Positions 8,040 to 16,381 of a stretch of 64,000 nucleotides of DNA are shown here, piece by piece (positions within the stretch are counted from its first letter, which is position 1; the number at the start of each line of letters is the position of its first letter). This stretch comes from JACJWR01 sp963752505 (GTDB lineage: Bacteria; Actinomycetota; Actinomycetes; S36-B12; UBA10799): contig CAVVYM010000006.1 in the NCBI GenBank assembly GCA_963752505.1, positions 186,001 to 250,000 of the forward strand, given 5' to 3'. The notes beneath the pieces were generated by a model that was given only the letters and a program-made list of their open reading frames with translations, searched no databases and was not told the DNA's origin. Position numbers and translations under genes: made by a program.

Positions 8040-9133
8040 CAGCCAATTCGACGAACCCAACCGTGTTGGTCGGGGGCGCGCCCGGTCTGAATGTCCAGTA
8101 GGGATTGGCGCAACTGCATGGCGATGGGCCCCGGAGTGCCGTCGCCGACCTCCCAGCTGTGGGTGCGTGACCGCACCGATCCCACGGGTGTGATCACGGC
8201 CGCCGTGCCGCAGGCGAAGACTTCAGTGATCTCACCCGATTCACAACCCTCCCGCCACTCGTTGCGATTGATGCGACCTTCGCCCACGTCGTAGCCGAGG
8301 TCAGCTGCCAACGTGAGGATCGACTCACGGGTGATGCCCGGCAGCAGGGTGCCGGTCAGCGAGGGAGTGAGCAGGCGCGCGTGCGGACCCTCGCCGTAGA
8401 CGAAGAACAGGTTCATCCCACCCATTTCCTCGATCCACATGCGCTCTGCCGCGTCGAGCCACACCACTTGGTCGCATCCGCGTTCGGCCGCCTCGGCCTG
8501 TGCCAACAACGAGGCGGCATAGTTGCCGGCGCACTTCGCCTCTCCCGTACCGCCCGGGGAGGCCCGGACGTAGTCGTCGGTGAGCCACACCGAGACCGGC
8601 GTTATACCGCCCGTGAAATAGGCACCGGCCGGCGCGGCGATGATCAGGAAGGTGTATTCGTTCGCGGGGCGCACACCGAGGCCCACTTCGGTGCCCATCA
8701 TGAAGGGGCGCACGTACAGCGATCGCTCCGCATCTTCGGGGACCCAGCGGGACTCCAACGCGACCAGCGCCTCGACACCGGAGACGAACGTGTCCTCGGG
8801 AATCTCCGGCATCGCCAACCGCGCCGCTGATCGGTTGAACCGGGCCGCGTTGCGTTCAGGCCGGAATAGGGCGACGCCACCATCGGCGAGGCGATACGCC
8901 TTGAGTCCTTCAAACACGCTCTGCCCGTAGTGCAGCGCGTTGGTGGCCGGGTCCAGCACCAGCGGCGCGTAGGGCACGATCTCCGGCGGACTCCACACGC
9001 CGTCTCGAAACACCGCCCGCACCATGTGATCGACGGGAAACTTCGCGAATCCGGGGTTGCTGAGGATTCGGCTCAGCCCGTCGTCGGTGGTCGGCGTCGC
9101 CGTGTGGTGGATGGCAATGCTGTGCGAACTCAT
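8039..9133 (-). CDS. ilvE: Branched-chain amino acid aminotransferase
   Basis: PLP-dependent fold type IV aminotransferase, 364 aa, final step of leucine, isoleucine and valine synthesis. Seen: HYGQSVFEGLKAYR near residue 70, FRPERNAARF, the PLP-lysine segment GGTGEAKCAGNYAAS near 195, and MGGMNLFFVYG followed by SLTGTLLPGITRESIL. Full family length. The ATG overlaps the leuB stop by 4 bp (ATGA), so the two are translationally coupled. It sits upstream of cimA and gltX on the same strand. Confidence 0.96.
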   Translation of the reverse strand: MSSHSIAIHHTATPTTDDGLSRILSNPGFAKFPVDHMVRAVFRDGVWSPPEIVPYAPLVLDPATNALHYGQSVFEGLKAYRLADGGVALFRPERNAARFNRSAARLAMPEIPEDTFVSGVEALVALESRWVPEDAERSLYVRPFMMGTEVGLGVRPANEYTFLIIAAPAGAYFTGGITPVSVWLTDDYVRASPGGTGEAKCAGNYAASLLAQAEAAERGCDQVVWLDAAERMWIEEMGGMNLFFVYGEGPHARLLTPSLTGTLLPGITRESILTLAADLGYDVGEGRINRNEWREGCESGEITEVFACGTAAVITPVGSVRSRTHSWEVGDGTPGPIAMQLRQSLLDIQTGRAPDQHGWVRRIG

Positions 9134-10185
9134 GGTGCTCCTTGCGCGACGGCCTCGGCGAGCGTATCGCCGATCTCGCTCGTGCTGCGCTGGTCGTTTC
9201 CGCGCGAGGCGAGATCGGCCGCCACCGCATCCTCCACCGCTAGCGAGGCCTCGGGCAGGCCGAGGTGATCGAGCATCATCGCCACACTCAGGGCGGTTGC
9301 GGTGGGATCGGCCAGGCCCTTGCCAGCGATATCCGGCGCACTGCCGTGAACCGGCTCGAACATGCTCGGATTGGTGCGCGTTGCGTCGATGTTGCCGCTG
9401 GCGGCGCGCCCGATTCCGCCAGCGATGGCCGCGCCGATGTCGGTGATGATGTCGCCGAACAGGTTGTCCGTGACCACCACGTCAAACCGACCAGGGTCGG
9501 TGATGAAGAACATCGAGGCGGCATCCACGTGCACGTAGTCAGTGGTGACATCGTCGAATTCGGCTGCGACCTCGTTGAACACGCGGGTCCACAGGGCACC
9601 GGCATTAGTGAGCACGTTGGTCTTGTGCACCAGCGTCACGTGGTTGCGGCGCCGAATGGCACGGTTGAACGCGTCGCGCACGATGCGCTCCACGCCGAAC
9701 GCCGTGTTGAGGCTCTCCTCTACCGCCACCTCGTGCTCGGTGCCCGTGCGCAGCGACCCGCCGGCCCCGACGTAGGGACCCTCGGTGCCCTCGCGGCACA
9801 CCACCATGTCGATGTCGGCGGGCCCGAGGCCGGCCAGGGGGGTAGTGACCCCGGGATACAGCTTGACCGGACGGAGGTTGACGTGGTGGTCGAGAGCGAA
9901 GCGCAGTTTGAGCAGCAGGCCGCGCTCGAGCACGCCGGGCGGCACCGAGGGGTCACCGACAGCTCCCAGCAGTATCGCGTCGTGATCGGCCACCTCCGCG
10001 AGCACTGAGTCCGGCAGCACTTCGCCGGTCGCGTGGTAACGGCGAGCGCCGAGGTCATAGTCATCGGTCTGGAAGTCGACGCCGAAGCGGTCACCGGCGG
10101 CCGACAGCACCTTGAGCCCTTCGGCTACCACCTCGGTGCCAATGCCGTCGCCAGGGATGACCGCGATGCGGTGGGAAGTGGACAC
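9130..10185 (-). CDS. leuB: 3-isopropylmalate dehydrogenase
   Basis: 351 aa. NAD-dependent oxidative decarboxylation of 3-isopropylmalate; it may also act on methylmalate in the citramalate route. Seen: HRIAVIPGDGIGTEV at the start, the substrate-binding arginine region ERGLLLKLRF, and VVTDNLFGDIITDIGAAIAGG near 240. I chose the GTG at 10185 because the protein then begins at the family N terminus; the 16 codons upstream look spurious. TACCCT lies six bases before this GTG and no ribosome site is visible, so the mRNA may be leaderless. First gene of leuB-ilvE, probably continuing to cimA-gltX. Confidence 0.94.
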   Translation of the reverse strand: MSTSHRIAVIPGDGIGTEVVAEGLKVLSAAGDRFGVDFQTDDYDLGARRYHATGEVLPDSVLAEVADHDAILLGAVGDPSVPPGVLERGLLLKLRFALDHHVNLRPVKLYPGVTTPLAGLGPADIDMVVCREGTEGPYVGAGGSLRTGTEHEVAVEESLNTAFGVERIVRDAFNRAIRRRNHVTLVHKTNVLTNAGALWTRVFNEVAAEFDDVTTDYVHVDAASMFFITDPGRFDVVVTDNLFGDIITDIGAAIAGGIGRAASGNIDATRTNPSMFEPVHGSAPDIAGKGLADPTATALSVAMMLDHLGLPEASLAVEDAVAADLASRGNDQRSTSEIGDTLAEAVAQGAP

Positions 10186-10287
10186 GCGTCTAGGGTAGTG
10201 GTCGGCGCCGGAAGTGCGTGCCAATGGTGGCACTACCTCGGGCGCGTGAGGTGCGTACCCGGCCCGGGCTGCTACTTTTGACCCACT

Positions 10288-10329
10288 ATGTTGCAGAGCC
10301 TGCTTCTTCGTCGCCGCGGCGAGGCCTGA
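10288..10329 (+). CDS. leuA leader peptide MLQSLLLRRRGEA
   Basis: 13-codon open frame about 70 bp before leuA: ATG TTG CAG AGC CTG CTT CTT CGT CGC CGC GGC GAG GCC TGA. Four of its first seven codons are leucine, three of them consecutive. Leu-rich leaders before leuA are known attenuation devices in actinobacteria. Its last codons form the 5' arm of the hairpin at 10314-10351, so ribosome position can control the RNA fold. Confidence 0.75.
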   Translation: MLQSLLLRRRGEA

Positions 10330-10368
10330 AAATCCGGCCCCCTCGTCGCGGAGCCTCCTGTGCGCCGG
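10314..10368 (+). promoter_or_regulatory. leuA attenuator RNA hairpins
   Basis: CCGCGGCGAGG (10314-10324, inside the leader peptide) pairs with CCTCGTCGCGG (10341-10351) as an 11-bp stem with one G-U pair. A competing stem can form between CCGGC (10334-10338) and GCCGG (10364-10368). A ribosome stalled at the Leu codons would leave the first stem able to form; one reaching the stop would cover its 5' arm. No long T-run is visible, so control may be transcriptional or by access to the leuA ribosome site (GGGAGAAG, 10388-10395). Confidence 0.55.
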
Positions 10369-10397
10369 GTTAAGCCTTCAGAACCTCGGGAGAAGCA

Positions 10398-12132
10398 GTG
10401 ACCACTTACGACGAACGCAACGCACAACAGCCCTCGGGCATGCCCTTCGAGCGCTACTCGACCTTCACTCCTATCGGCCTCACGAACCGCACGTGGCCGG
10501 ATCACGTCATCGATCACGCACCGCGCTGGTGCGCGGTGGATCTGCGCGACGGCAATCAAGCTCTGATCGATCCGATGTCGCCGGCCCGCAAGCGGCGCAT
10601 GTTCGAGCTGCTGGTGTCGATGGGATTCAAGGAGATCGAGGTGGGCTTCCCGTCCGCCAGCCAAACCGATTTCGACTTCGTTCGGGACCTCATCGAGTCA
10701 GACCTGATTCCCGACGACGTGGTGATTCAGGTGCTGACCCAGTCCCGGGACCACTTGATCGAGCGGACGTTCGAGTCCATCCGGGGCGCCAAGCAGGCGA
10801 TCGTGCACCTCTACAACTCCACGTCCACCCTGCAGCGCCGGGTGGTGTTCGGCCTCGACCGTGGCGGCATCAAAGACATAGCCGTGCACGGCGCGGAACT
10901 GTGCCTGAAGTACGCCGAGACCGTGCCCGAAACCGATGTCTACTTCGAGTACTCCCCGGAGAGCTACACCGGCACCGAGTTGGACTTCGCCGTTGAGGTG
11001 TGCAACGCGGTCAACGATGTTTGGCAGCCCACGCCGGACCGCAAGGTGATCATCAACCTGCCCGCCACCGTGGAGATGGCGACTCCCAACGTGTACGCCG
11101 ACTCCATCGAGTGGATGCACCGGCACCTGGCCTACCGCGACTCGGTGATTCTGAGCCTGCACCCGCACAACGACCGCGGCACCGCCGTCGCAGCCGCCGA
11201 ACTGGGCTTCATGGCGGGGGCCGATCGCATCGAAGGCTGCCTATTTGGCAACGGCGAGCGCACCGGCAACGTGTGCCTGGTGACCCTCGCGTTGAATCTG
11301 TTCGGGCAGGGCATCGACCCGCAGATTGACCTTTCCGACATCGACGGAGTGCGCCGCACGGTCGAATACTGCAACCAGTTGCCCGTGGCCGAGCGTCACC
11401 CCTACGGCGGCGACCTCGTCTACACAGCCTTCTCCGGGTCGCACCAGGACGCGATCAACAAAGGCTTGAAGGCCATGGCTGCTGACGCTGACGAGGCCGG
11501 CCAGCCGGTCGATGACTTCCGCTGGGAAGTCCCCTACCTGCCCATCGATCCGAAGGACGTCGGCCGCACCTACGAGGCAGTGATTCGGGTGAACTCCCAG
11601 TCCGGCAAGGGTGGAGTGGCCTACATCATGCGCACCGAGCACAACCTGGAACTGCCGCGCAGACTGCAGATCGAGTTCTCGCAGGTGATTCAACACGTCA
11701 CCGACGATGCCGGCGGCGAAGTCACCCCCGAACAGATGCGCGACATCTTCGGCGACGAATACCTGCCCGACGGCCCGCGTCGGTGGGGCCGCTTCAAACT
11801 GCTCGACTACGAACTGTCGAGCGTCTCCGAAGGTGAGAGCCACGTGGTTGCACGGGTACTCGACGGCGACTCCGCGATTACTTTGACCGGCGACGGCAAC
11901 GGCCCTATTGCGGCCTTCTGCAATGCGCTGTCCGTGCACGGATGTGGACGTGCGGGTACTTGACTACGCCGAACACGCCCTGTCGGCCGGCGGCGATGCC
12001 AAGGCCGCAAGTTACTTCGAGTGCGCTGTCGACGGCCGACTGCTCTGGGGAGTGGGGATTTCGTCGTCGATCGTGACGGCGAGCCTGCGGGCCGTGATCA
12101 GCGCCGCGAATCGAGCCCTGCGCGCGGAGTGA
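10398..12132 (+). CDS. leuA: 2-isopropylmalate synthase, frame broken by one extra base
   Basis: Condenses 2-ketoisovalerate with acetyl-CoA, the committed step to leucine. Starts at GTG 10398 after GGGAGAAG. Seen: WCAVDLRDGNQALIDPM near residue 45, the metal-binding LHPHNDRGTA near 255, and GSHQDAINKG near 345. The frame stops at 11963, but the family's C terminus (VRVLDYAEHALSAGGDAKAA, ending NRALRAE) continues in another frame to 12132. Removing the A at 11942 turns CAC GGA TGT into CAC GGT GTG GAC GTG and restores a 577-aa protein of normal length. The lost part is the end of the leucine-sensing regulatory domain. Most likely a sequence error, otherwise a real lesion. Confidence 0.9.
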
Positions 12133-12148
12133 ACCGCCGGTAGCACCG

Positions 12149-12181
12149 CCACGGGCCTGGGGTAGCGGCCCCGGCCCGTGG
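12149..12181 (+). terminator. leuA terminator hairpin
   Basis: CCACGGGCC (12149-12157) and GGCCCGTGG (12173-12181) form a perfect 9-bp stem, with GGGG/CCCC extending it inside, 16 bp past the restored leuA stop. No T-run follows, which is common in GC-rich actinobacteria. Confidence 0.6.
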
Positions 12182-12198
12182 TCTGCCACGGTGAGCAT

Positions 12199-12666
12199 AT
12201 GGACTATGAGATTGCGCAAGTCGAGTTGACGGCAACCCCCACGGCAGTTGTCCGGGGGACCACTCCACAGGCGCAGATTCCGGACTTCCTCGGGTCGGCT
12301 TTTGGGGAAGTGATGCGGGTGCTTATTGCCCAAGGCGTGCAGCCGACCGGCATGCCCTACGGCTGCTACTCCCCGCCGGCCGATGGGGTCTTTGAACTCG
12401 AGGCTGGCTTCGCAACGGGCTCCCCGGTGCAGCCGACAGGGCGGGTGGAAGCCTCGGAACACCCTGGCGGCTCTGCCATCCAGGTGCTCCACCGCGGGTC
12501 TTACGACGAGGTCGGCGCCGCCTACGAAGCCGCCGAGCGGTGGATGTCGGAGCAGGGTTGGGAATCAATCGGTGCGCCCTGGGAGGAGTACCTTGATGAC
12601 GCGTCGGTGCCGGAACCGCGCACCCTCGTCACCTGGCCAAGCCGACCTCGGGCAGGGCTGGCCTAG
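12199..12666 (+). CDS. GyrI-like (AraC effector-binding fold) small-molecule-binding protein
   Basis: 155 aa, single domain resembling the GyrI/SOUL-type effector-binding fold: an N-terminal strand YEIAQVELTATPTAVVRG, PTGMPYGCYSPPADGVFELEAGF in the middle, a helix YDEVGAAYEAAERWMSEQGW, and a final ...PWEEYLDD. Such stand-alone domains bind hydrophobic or cationic small molecules; the ligand is unknown. I prefer the ATG at 12199 over one 21 bp upstream. It has no DNA-binding domain, so it is not a transcription factor by itself. It follows leuA but lies beyond a terminator-like hairpin. Confidence 0.75.
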   Translation: MDYEIAQVELTATPTAVVRGTTPQAQIPDFLGSAFGEVMRVLIAQGVQPTGMPYGCYSPPADGVFELEAGFATGSPVQPTGRVEASEHPGGSAIQVLHRGSYDEVGAAYEAAERWMSEQGWESIGAPWEEYLDDASVPEPRTLVTWPSRPRAGLA

Positions 12667-12803
12667 CCGCGCTTCCGGACATTTCTGTTTGGGGGCCTCG
12701 ATGGTGTCGACGACCGTCGACGCCGGGGGTCGCAATGTGGCCGCATTCAGTGCATGGCACGAATTCCACGTAGTGCAGTCATCACGGGTATGGCAAACCT
12801 ACG

Positions 12804-13313
12804 TCAGGCGGCAGCCATCCCGGCGAAACCCACCCACAGCAACATCACGGCGAACGCACCCATGGCGGCGACTTGGCGCCACGGACGGGTGCGTTCGTCT
12901 GTAGGTGTGAAGAGCAGCATCAGGGCAACCGCTCCTAGGTAGAACCCGAACACGAGGAAAGAGGCTGCTTCGACCACGATTCCCCAGTCGAGTACGACGG
13001 CGAGGATGGCCAGCAGCCCCCAGGCCAGATTTGCCAGGCCTACTTCGATCTGGAAATTGTTGCGACGACCGATCCCCCAGCCCATACGCGCCGCATCGGA
13101 CGCGTGGAAGATCGAGTGCCGAACGAACGAGAGCATGCCACTGACCCCCACCGCCAGTAGCGCTCCGAAAGTCAGCGAGGGTGGATCCTGGTTGAGTTCG
13201 CTGAACGCGATGAAGATACCGACGGCGCCTGCCACGTAGGTGGCGATCATCAGCAGCACTGCGGGCCTGGTGCTGGGACCGGGCTCGGCGGCCGGCGCGG
13301 CGGACTCTGTCAC
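12804..13313 (-). CDS. Hypothetical integral membrane protein (about 5 TM helices)
   Basis: 169 aa. After a 17-residue polar start rich in Ala and Pro come hydrophobic segments at about 18-37, 47-63, 90-107, 113-135 and 146-165. The polar loop HASDAARMGWGIGRRNNFQIE lies between helices 2 and 3. I do not recognise a characterised family. GTG start overlapping the upstream zinc-finger gene's stop (GTGA), so the two are translationally coupled. No functional call is possible. Confidence 0.65.
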   Translation of the reverse strand: MTESAAPAAEPGPSTRPAVLLMIATYVAGAVGIFIAFSELNQDPPSLTFGALLAVGVSGMLSFVRHSIFHASDAARMGWGIGRRNNFQIEVGLANLAWGLLAILAVVLDWGIVVEAASFLVFGFYLGAVALMLLFTPTDERTRPWRQVAAMGAFAVMLLWVGFAGMAAA

Positions 13314-13720
13314 CTCACCAGTATTACCAGTGCGATCAGCGCGACGCCCGCGACGATGACGATGGCCGCCACCAGGGGGTTGAATCGCTGTTCGTGACCG
13401 TCGGTTTCGGCGCCGGATCCCCCGGAATCGGCCACCGCGTCGGTCGGTTGCGCCGATTCCTGACGGTCGTCGTCGCGTCCGTCGGCGGTTTCGGCCATCG
13501 CCGTCTGGACCTCGGCAGGGAGGTCGGAGTCGTCTGGTGCGTCGTCATGCTGTGTATCCCCTTGTGAGTCGATTCCCTCCGACGACAGCAGCGATCGCAC
13601 GATTGACAGGTCGCGGGCGCATTGCTGACACTCTGCGACGTGATCAGCGATGTCTCTGGGCACCTCGGCGTCCATGGCGAGCAGGGCCAACTGCTCGCCG
13701 GTCGCGTGGTCGGGAGTCAT
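13310..13720 (-). CDS. Zinc-finger anti-sigma-factor-like membrane protein
   Basis: 136 aa. Residues 27-36 carry HVAECQQCAR, the H-x3-C-x2-C motif of ZAS-type anti-sigma domains. An acidic, disordered linker follows (about 50-110), then one C-terminal transmembrane helix (FNPLVAAIVIVAGVALIALV). This is the layout of membrane-anchored anti-sigma factors, but no sigma factor gene is adjacent, so the partner is unknown and the role is inferred. It lies 40 bp after serA and overlaps the following membrane protein gene. ATG start. Confidence 0.65.
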   Translation of the reverse strand: MTPDHATGEQLALLAMDAEVPRDIADHVAECQQCARDLSIVRSLLSSEGIDSQGDTQHDDAPDDSDLPAEVQTAMAETADGRDDDRQESAQPTDAVADSGGSGAETDGHEQRFNPLVAAIVIVAGVALIALVILVR

Positions 13721-13760
13721 GTGCGTCGGTGAGTGAAGAACATCCGCCGGTCCTACGGCG

Positions 13761-15344
13761 CTACTCGCCCAGGTCGACGGCCCGAGCGATGCTGGCGCCT
13801 ATGCCTTCGGCGATCGTCGCCACCACGTCGTCGGCCACGCTGGTATCGACACTCAACACCATCGTCACCCCGTCGTCGGTACGGCTCACCTGCATGTTGG
13901 CGATGTTCACGCCTGCCTCACCGAGACCACCGCCGACGACGCCGACCACACCCGGCCGATCTGCGTACCGGAAGACCAGCATGTGCTCGCTGACCGGCAC
14001 GTCCACGGTCGCATCGTCGATCTCGACGATCTTCGGTTCGTCGCGCAAACCGACGACGGTGCCGGCCACGGAGAGTCGGCAGCCGTCGGAGCACGACACT
14101 GCTACCTTCACCAACGCGCGATGGTCGTCGTACTCGCCCTCGGTGACCAACGACGTCTCGACGCCGCGATCACCAGCCAGCACCGGCGCGTTGACATAAC
14201 TGACGGGCTCGTCGATGAGCACGGAAAACATGCCCTTCACCGCCGCCAACTCCAGGATGCTGACGTCGAATTCGGCCAACTCCCCCAGCACGTCCACGTC
14301 AATCCGGGACACCGGGGCGGGTGCCAGCGCGGTGGCCATCCGCCCGAGATTCTCGGTGAGTTCCAGGAAGGGCCGCACCGGCTCGGCGATCACGCCACCG
14401 CGCACGTTCACCGCGTCGGGCACCAATTGCCCCGCAAGTGCCTGGCGCACCGACTTCGCGACCGCCACTCCGGCCTTCTCCTGCGCCTCATCGGTCGACG
14501 CGCCCAGGTGCGGAGTGGCAACGACGTTGTCGAGGGTGAACAGCGGCGAGTCGGTGCAAGGTTCCTTCGCATAGACGTCCAGACCCGCACCCGCGACGCG
14601 GCCGTCCGCCAGTGCTTCGTAGAGGGCCTGCTCGTCGACGATGCCGCCACGTGCGGCATTGACGATGTGCACGGTCGGCTTCACCTTGCGCAGAGCTTCG
14701 TCGCCGATGAGGCCGAGGGTGTCCTTGTTCTTGGGCAGGTGGACCGTGATGAAGTCGCTTTCCGCGAGCAGTTCGTCGAGGTCCACCATGCGCACGCCCA
14801 ACTGCGCGGCCCGAGTGGGCCGCACGAAGGGGTCGTAGGCGATGAGTTTGACGCCAAATGCACTCAACCGCTGTGCGACCAGAAGCCCGATCCGCCCGAG
14901 GCCGACCACGCCGACGGTCTTGTCGGCGAGTTCGACCCCTGAGTACTTCGAGCGCTTCCATTCACCGTTGCGCAGGGCGGCGTGGGCCGGGCTGATGTTG
15001 CGCGCGCTGGCGATGAGCAGGCCAACCGCAAGCTCGGCCGCACTGACGATGTTGGAGGTGGGGGCGTTGACCACCATGACGCCCTGTTGGGTGGCAGCGC
15101 CAACGTCGACGTTGTCGAGTCCCACCCCTGCGCGCGCGACGACCTTGAGGTTCTTGGCCGCCGCCAGGGCCTCGGCGTCTACCTTCGTGGCCGACCGGAT
15201 CAGAATCGCGTCGACGTCTGCGATGGCCGGCAGCAGTTCGGCCCGGTTGGCCCCGTCACAGTGTCGCACCTCGAAATCGGGACCCAGCGCAGAAATGGTG
15301 GCAGGTGAGAGTTCCTCGGCGATCAGGACGACAGGCTTCGACAC
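13761..15344 (-). CDS. serA: D-3-phosphoglycerate dehydrogenase
   Basis: 527 aa long-type SerA, first step of serine synthesis. Domains: split substrate-binding domain, NAD-binding Rossmann region (VGVVGLGRIG near residue 150), catalytic NAARGGIVDE and HLGASTDEAQ (about 230-290), then the allosteric substrate-binding (ASB) domain and a C-terminal ACT domain (about 455-527) that senses serine. The GTG at 15344 gives the usual N terminus VSKPVVLIAEELS and has GGAG upstream. Located among the ilv/leu genes as in mycobacteria. Confidence 0.96.
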   Translation of the reverse strand: MSKPVVLIAEELSPATISALGPDFEVRHCDGANRAELLPAIADVDAILIRSATKVDAEALAAAKNLKVVARAGVGLDNVDVGAATQQGVMVVNAPTSNIVSAAELAVGLLIASARNISPAHAALRNGEWKRSKYSGVELADKTVGVVGLGRIGLLVAQRLSAFGVKLIAYDPFVRPTRAAQLGVRMVDLDELLAESDFITVHLPKNKDTLGLIGDEALRKVKPTVHIVNAARGGIVDEQALYEALADGRVAGAGLDVYAKEPCTDSPLFTLDNVVATPHLGASTDEAQEKAGVAVAKSVRQALAGQLVPDAVNVRGGVIAEPVRPFLELTENLGRMATALAPAPVSRIDVDVLGELAEFDVSILELAAVKGMFSVLIDEPVSYVNAPVLAGDRGVETSLVTEGEYDDHRALVKVAVSCSDGCRLSVAGTVVGLRDEPKIVEIDDATVDVPVSEHMLVFRYADRPGVVGVVGGGLGEAGVNIANMQVSRTDDGVTMVLSVDTSVADDVVATIAEGIGASIARAVDLGE

Positions 15345-15463
15345 GTAGGCTCCAAAGAGGTGGGTTTGACGTCTCCCATCATATCGGCGCACAGGGCCGC
15401 CGAATCCTCCGCAGCCCGTGAGATTGGCCACGTAGTCGGTGGCGTCATTGGTAGCGTCGACGA

Positions 15464-16381
15464 ATGGCAACCGACCAAGTGACCCCCGCCAATCGCGATC
15501 TGCGCAGCCCACTTGTGGCCGCGGCCGAAGCCCAGCGGCCGACACGGTGGTGGGTAGCCGTCCTGGTTGTTGTGCTGTGCCTGCTCAGCGTTGGCCTCAC
15601 CGGCGGGTTCGCCACCGAACTCGAGGCCGGATCGCTGGCCTACCAGTCCGTGTTCACGTTCTCGTTCCTTGTGGGCATCGGAGTCCTCGCGCTGTGGCTG
15701 GTGTTCAAGGAGAAGCGGCCGTTTCACACCGTCGGGTTCTTGGGCCGGTTCGGCCCCGGCGCGCTGCGATTCGTCATCGGCATCGCCTCAGGGGCCCTCT
15801 CCATGGCCGCGGTCGTCGGCCTGCTCATGATCTTCGGCGCGTACGGCCGGGTTGACACTCCGGCGGGCGCCGCGTCGGGATCCGCCGCGCTGGCGGCAGT
15901 TGCTCTCATGATCGTCGGCTTCGGCGTTCAGGGATCCGCGGAGGAGATCTGGTACCGCGGCTACCTGCTGCAGACTGCCGCCCGACAGTTGCCGCTGTGG
16001 TTTGCGATGGCACTGCAGGCCGTGCTCTTCGGCGTGACGCATGCAGCGAATCCTGGCGATTTCAGTGCTGTCGCCCTGCTCAACATCGTGCTCGTCGGCG
16101 TCATGCTGGGCTTCATTGCCTTGGGCCAGGGATCGCTGTGGGCGGTGTGTGGCTGGCACGCCGGTTGGAACTGGTGCCAGGGCAACGTGTTGGGGATTCC
16201 GGTGAGCGGTGAGGGCATGAACAACTCGTTGCTGTTCCTGGCTCCGGCATCGGATGCGTCGATCACCGTGTCCGGTGGCACGTTCGGGGTGGAGGGCAGC
16301 ATCGTGTTGTCGGTGCTGCTGCTCATTGCTTCGATTGTCGCCGCGGTGTACTACCGCCGTGCCGTCGGCGCCAAGCGCTGA
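15464..16381 (+). CDS. CPBP-family intramembrane metalloprotease
   Basis: 305 aa, about 8 transmembrane helices. The Abi/CPBP motifs are present: EEIWYRG near residue 160 (EExxxR), FGVTHAAN near 190 (FxxxH) and CGWHAGWNW near 230. These residues form the metal site of Rce1-type proteases; substrates in bacteria are mostly unknown. Its ATG is preceded at six bases by TAGCGT with no ribosome site, suggesting a leaderless transcript. It diverges from serA with a gap of about 120 bp, and its 3' end overlaps the convergent photolyase-like gene by 59 bp. Confidence 0.85.
   Translation: MATDQVTPANRDLRSPLVAAAEAQRPTRWWVAVLVVVLCLLSVGLTGGFATELEAGSLAYQSVFTFSFLVGIGVLALWLVFKEKRPFHTVGFLGRFGPGALRFVIGIASGALSMAAVVGLLMIFGAYGRVDTPAGAASGSAALAAVALMIVGFGVQGSAEEIWYRGYLLQTAARQLPLWFAMALQAVLFGVTHAANPGDFSAVALLNIVLVGVMLGFIALGQGSLWAVCGWHAGWNWCQGNVLGIPVSGEGMNNSLLFLAPASDASITVSGGTFGVEGSIVLSVLLLIASIVAAVYYRRAVGAKR

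Noticed and set aside
13761..15545. Longer serA starting at 15545
   Set aside because: The extra 67 residues are not SerA-like and overlap the CPBP gene's start; GTG 15344 fits the family.
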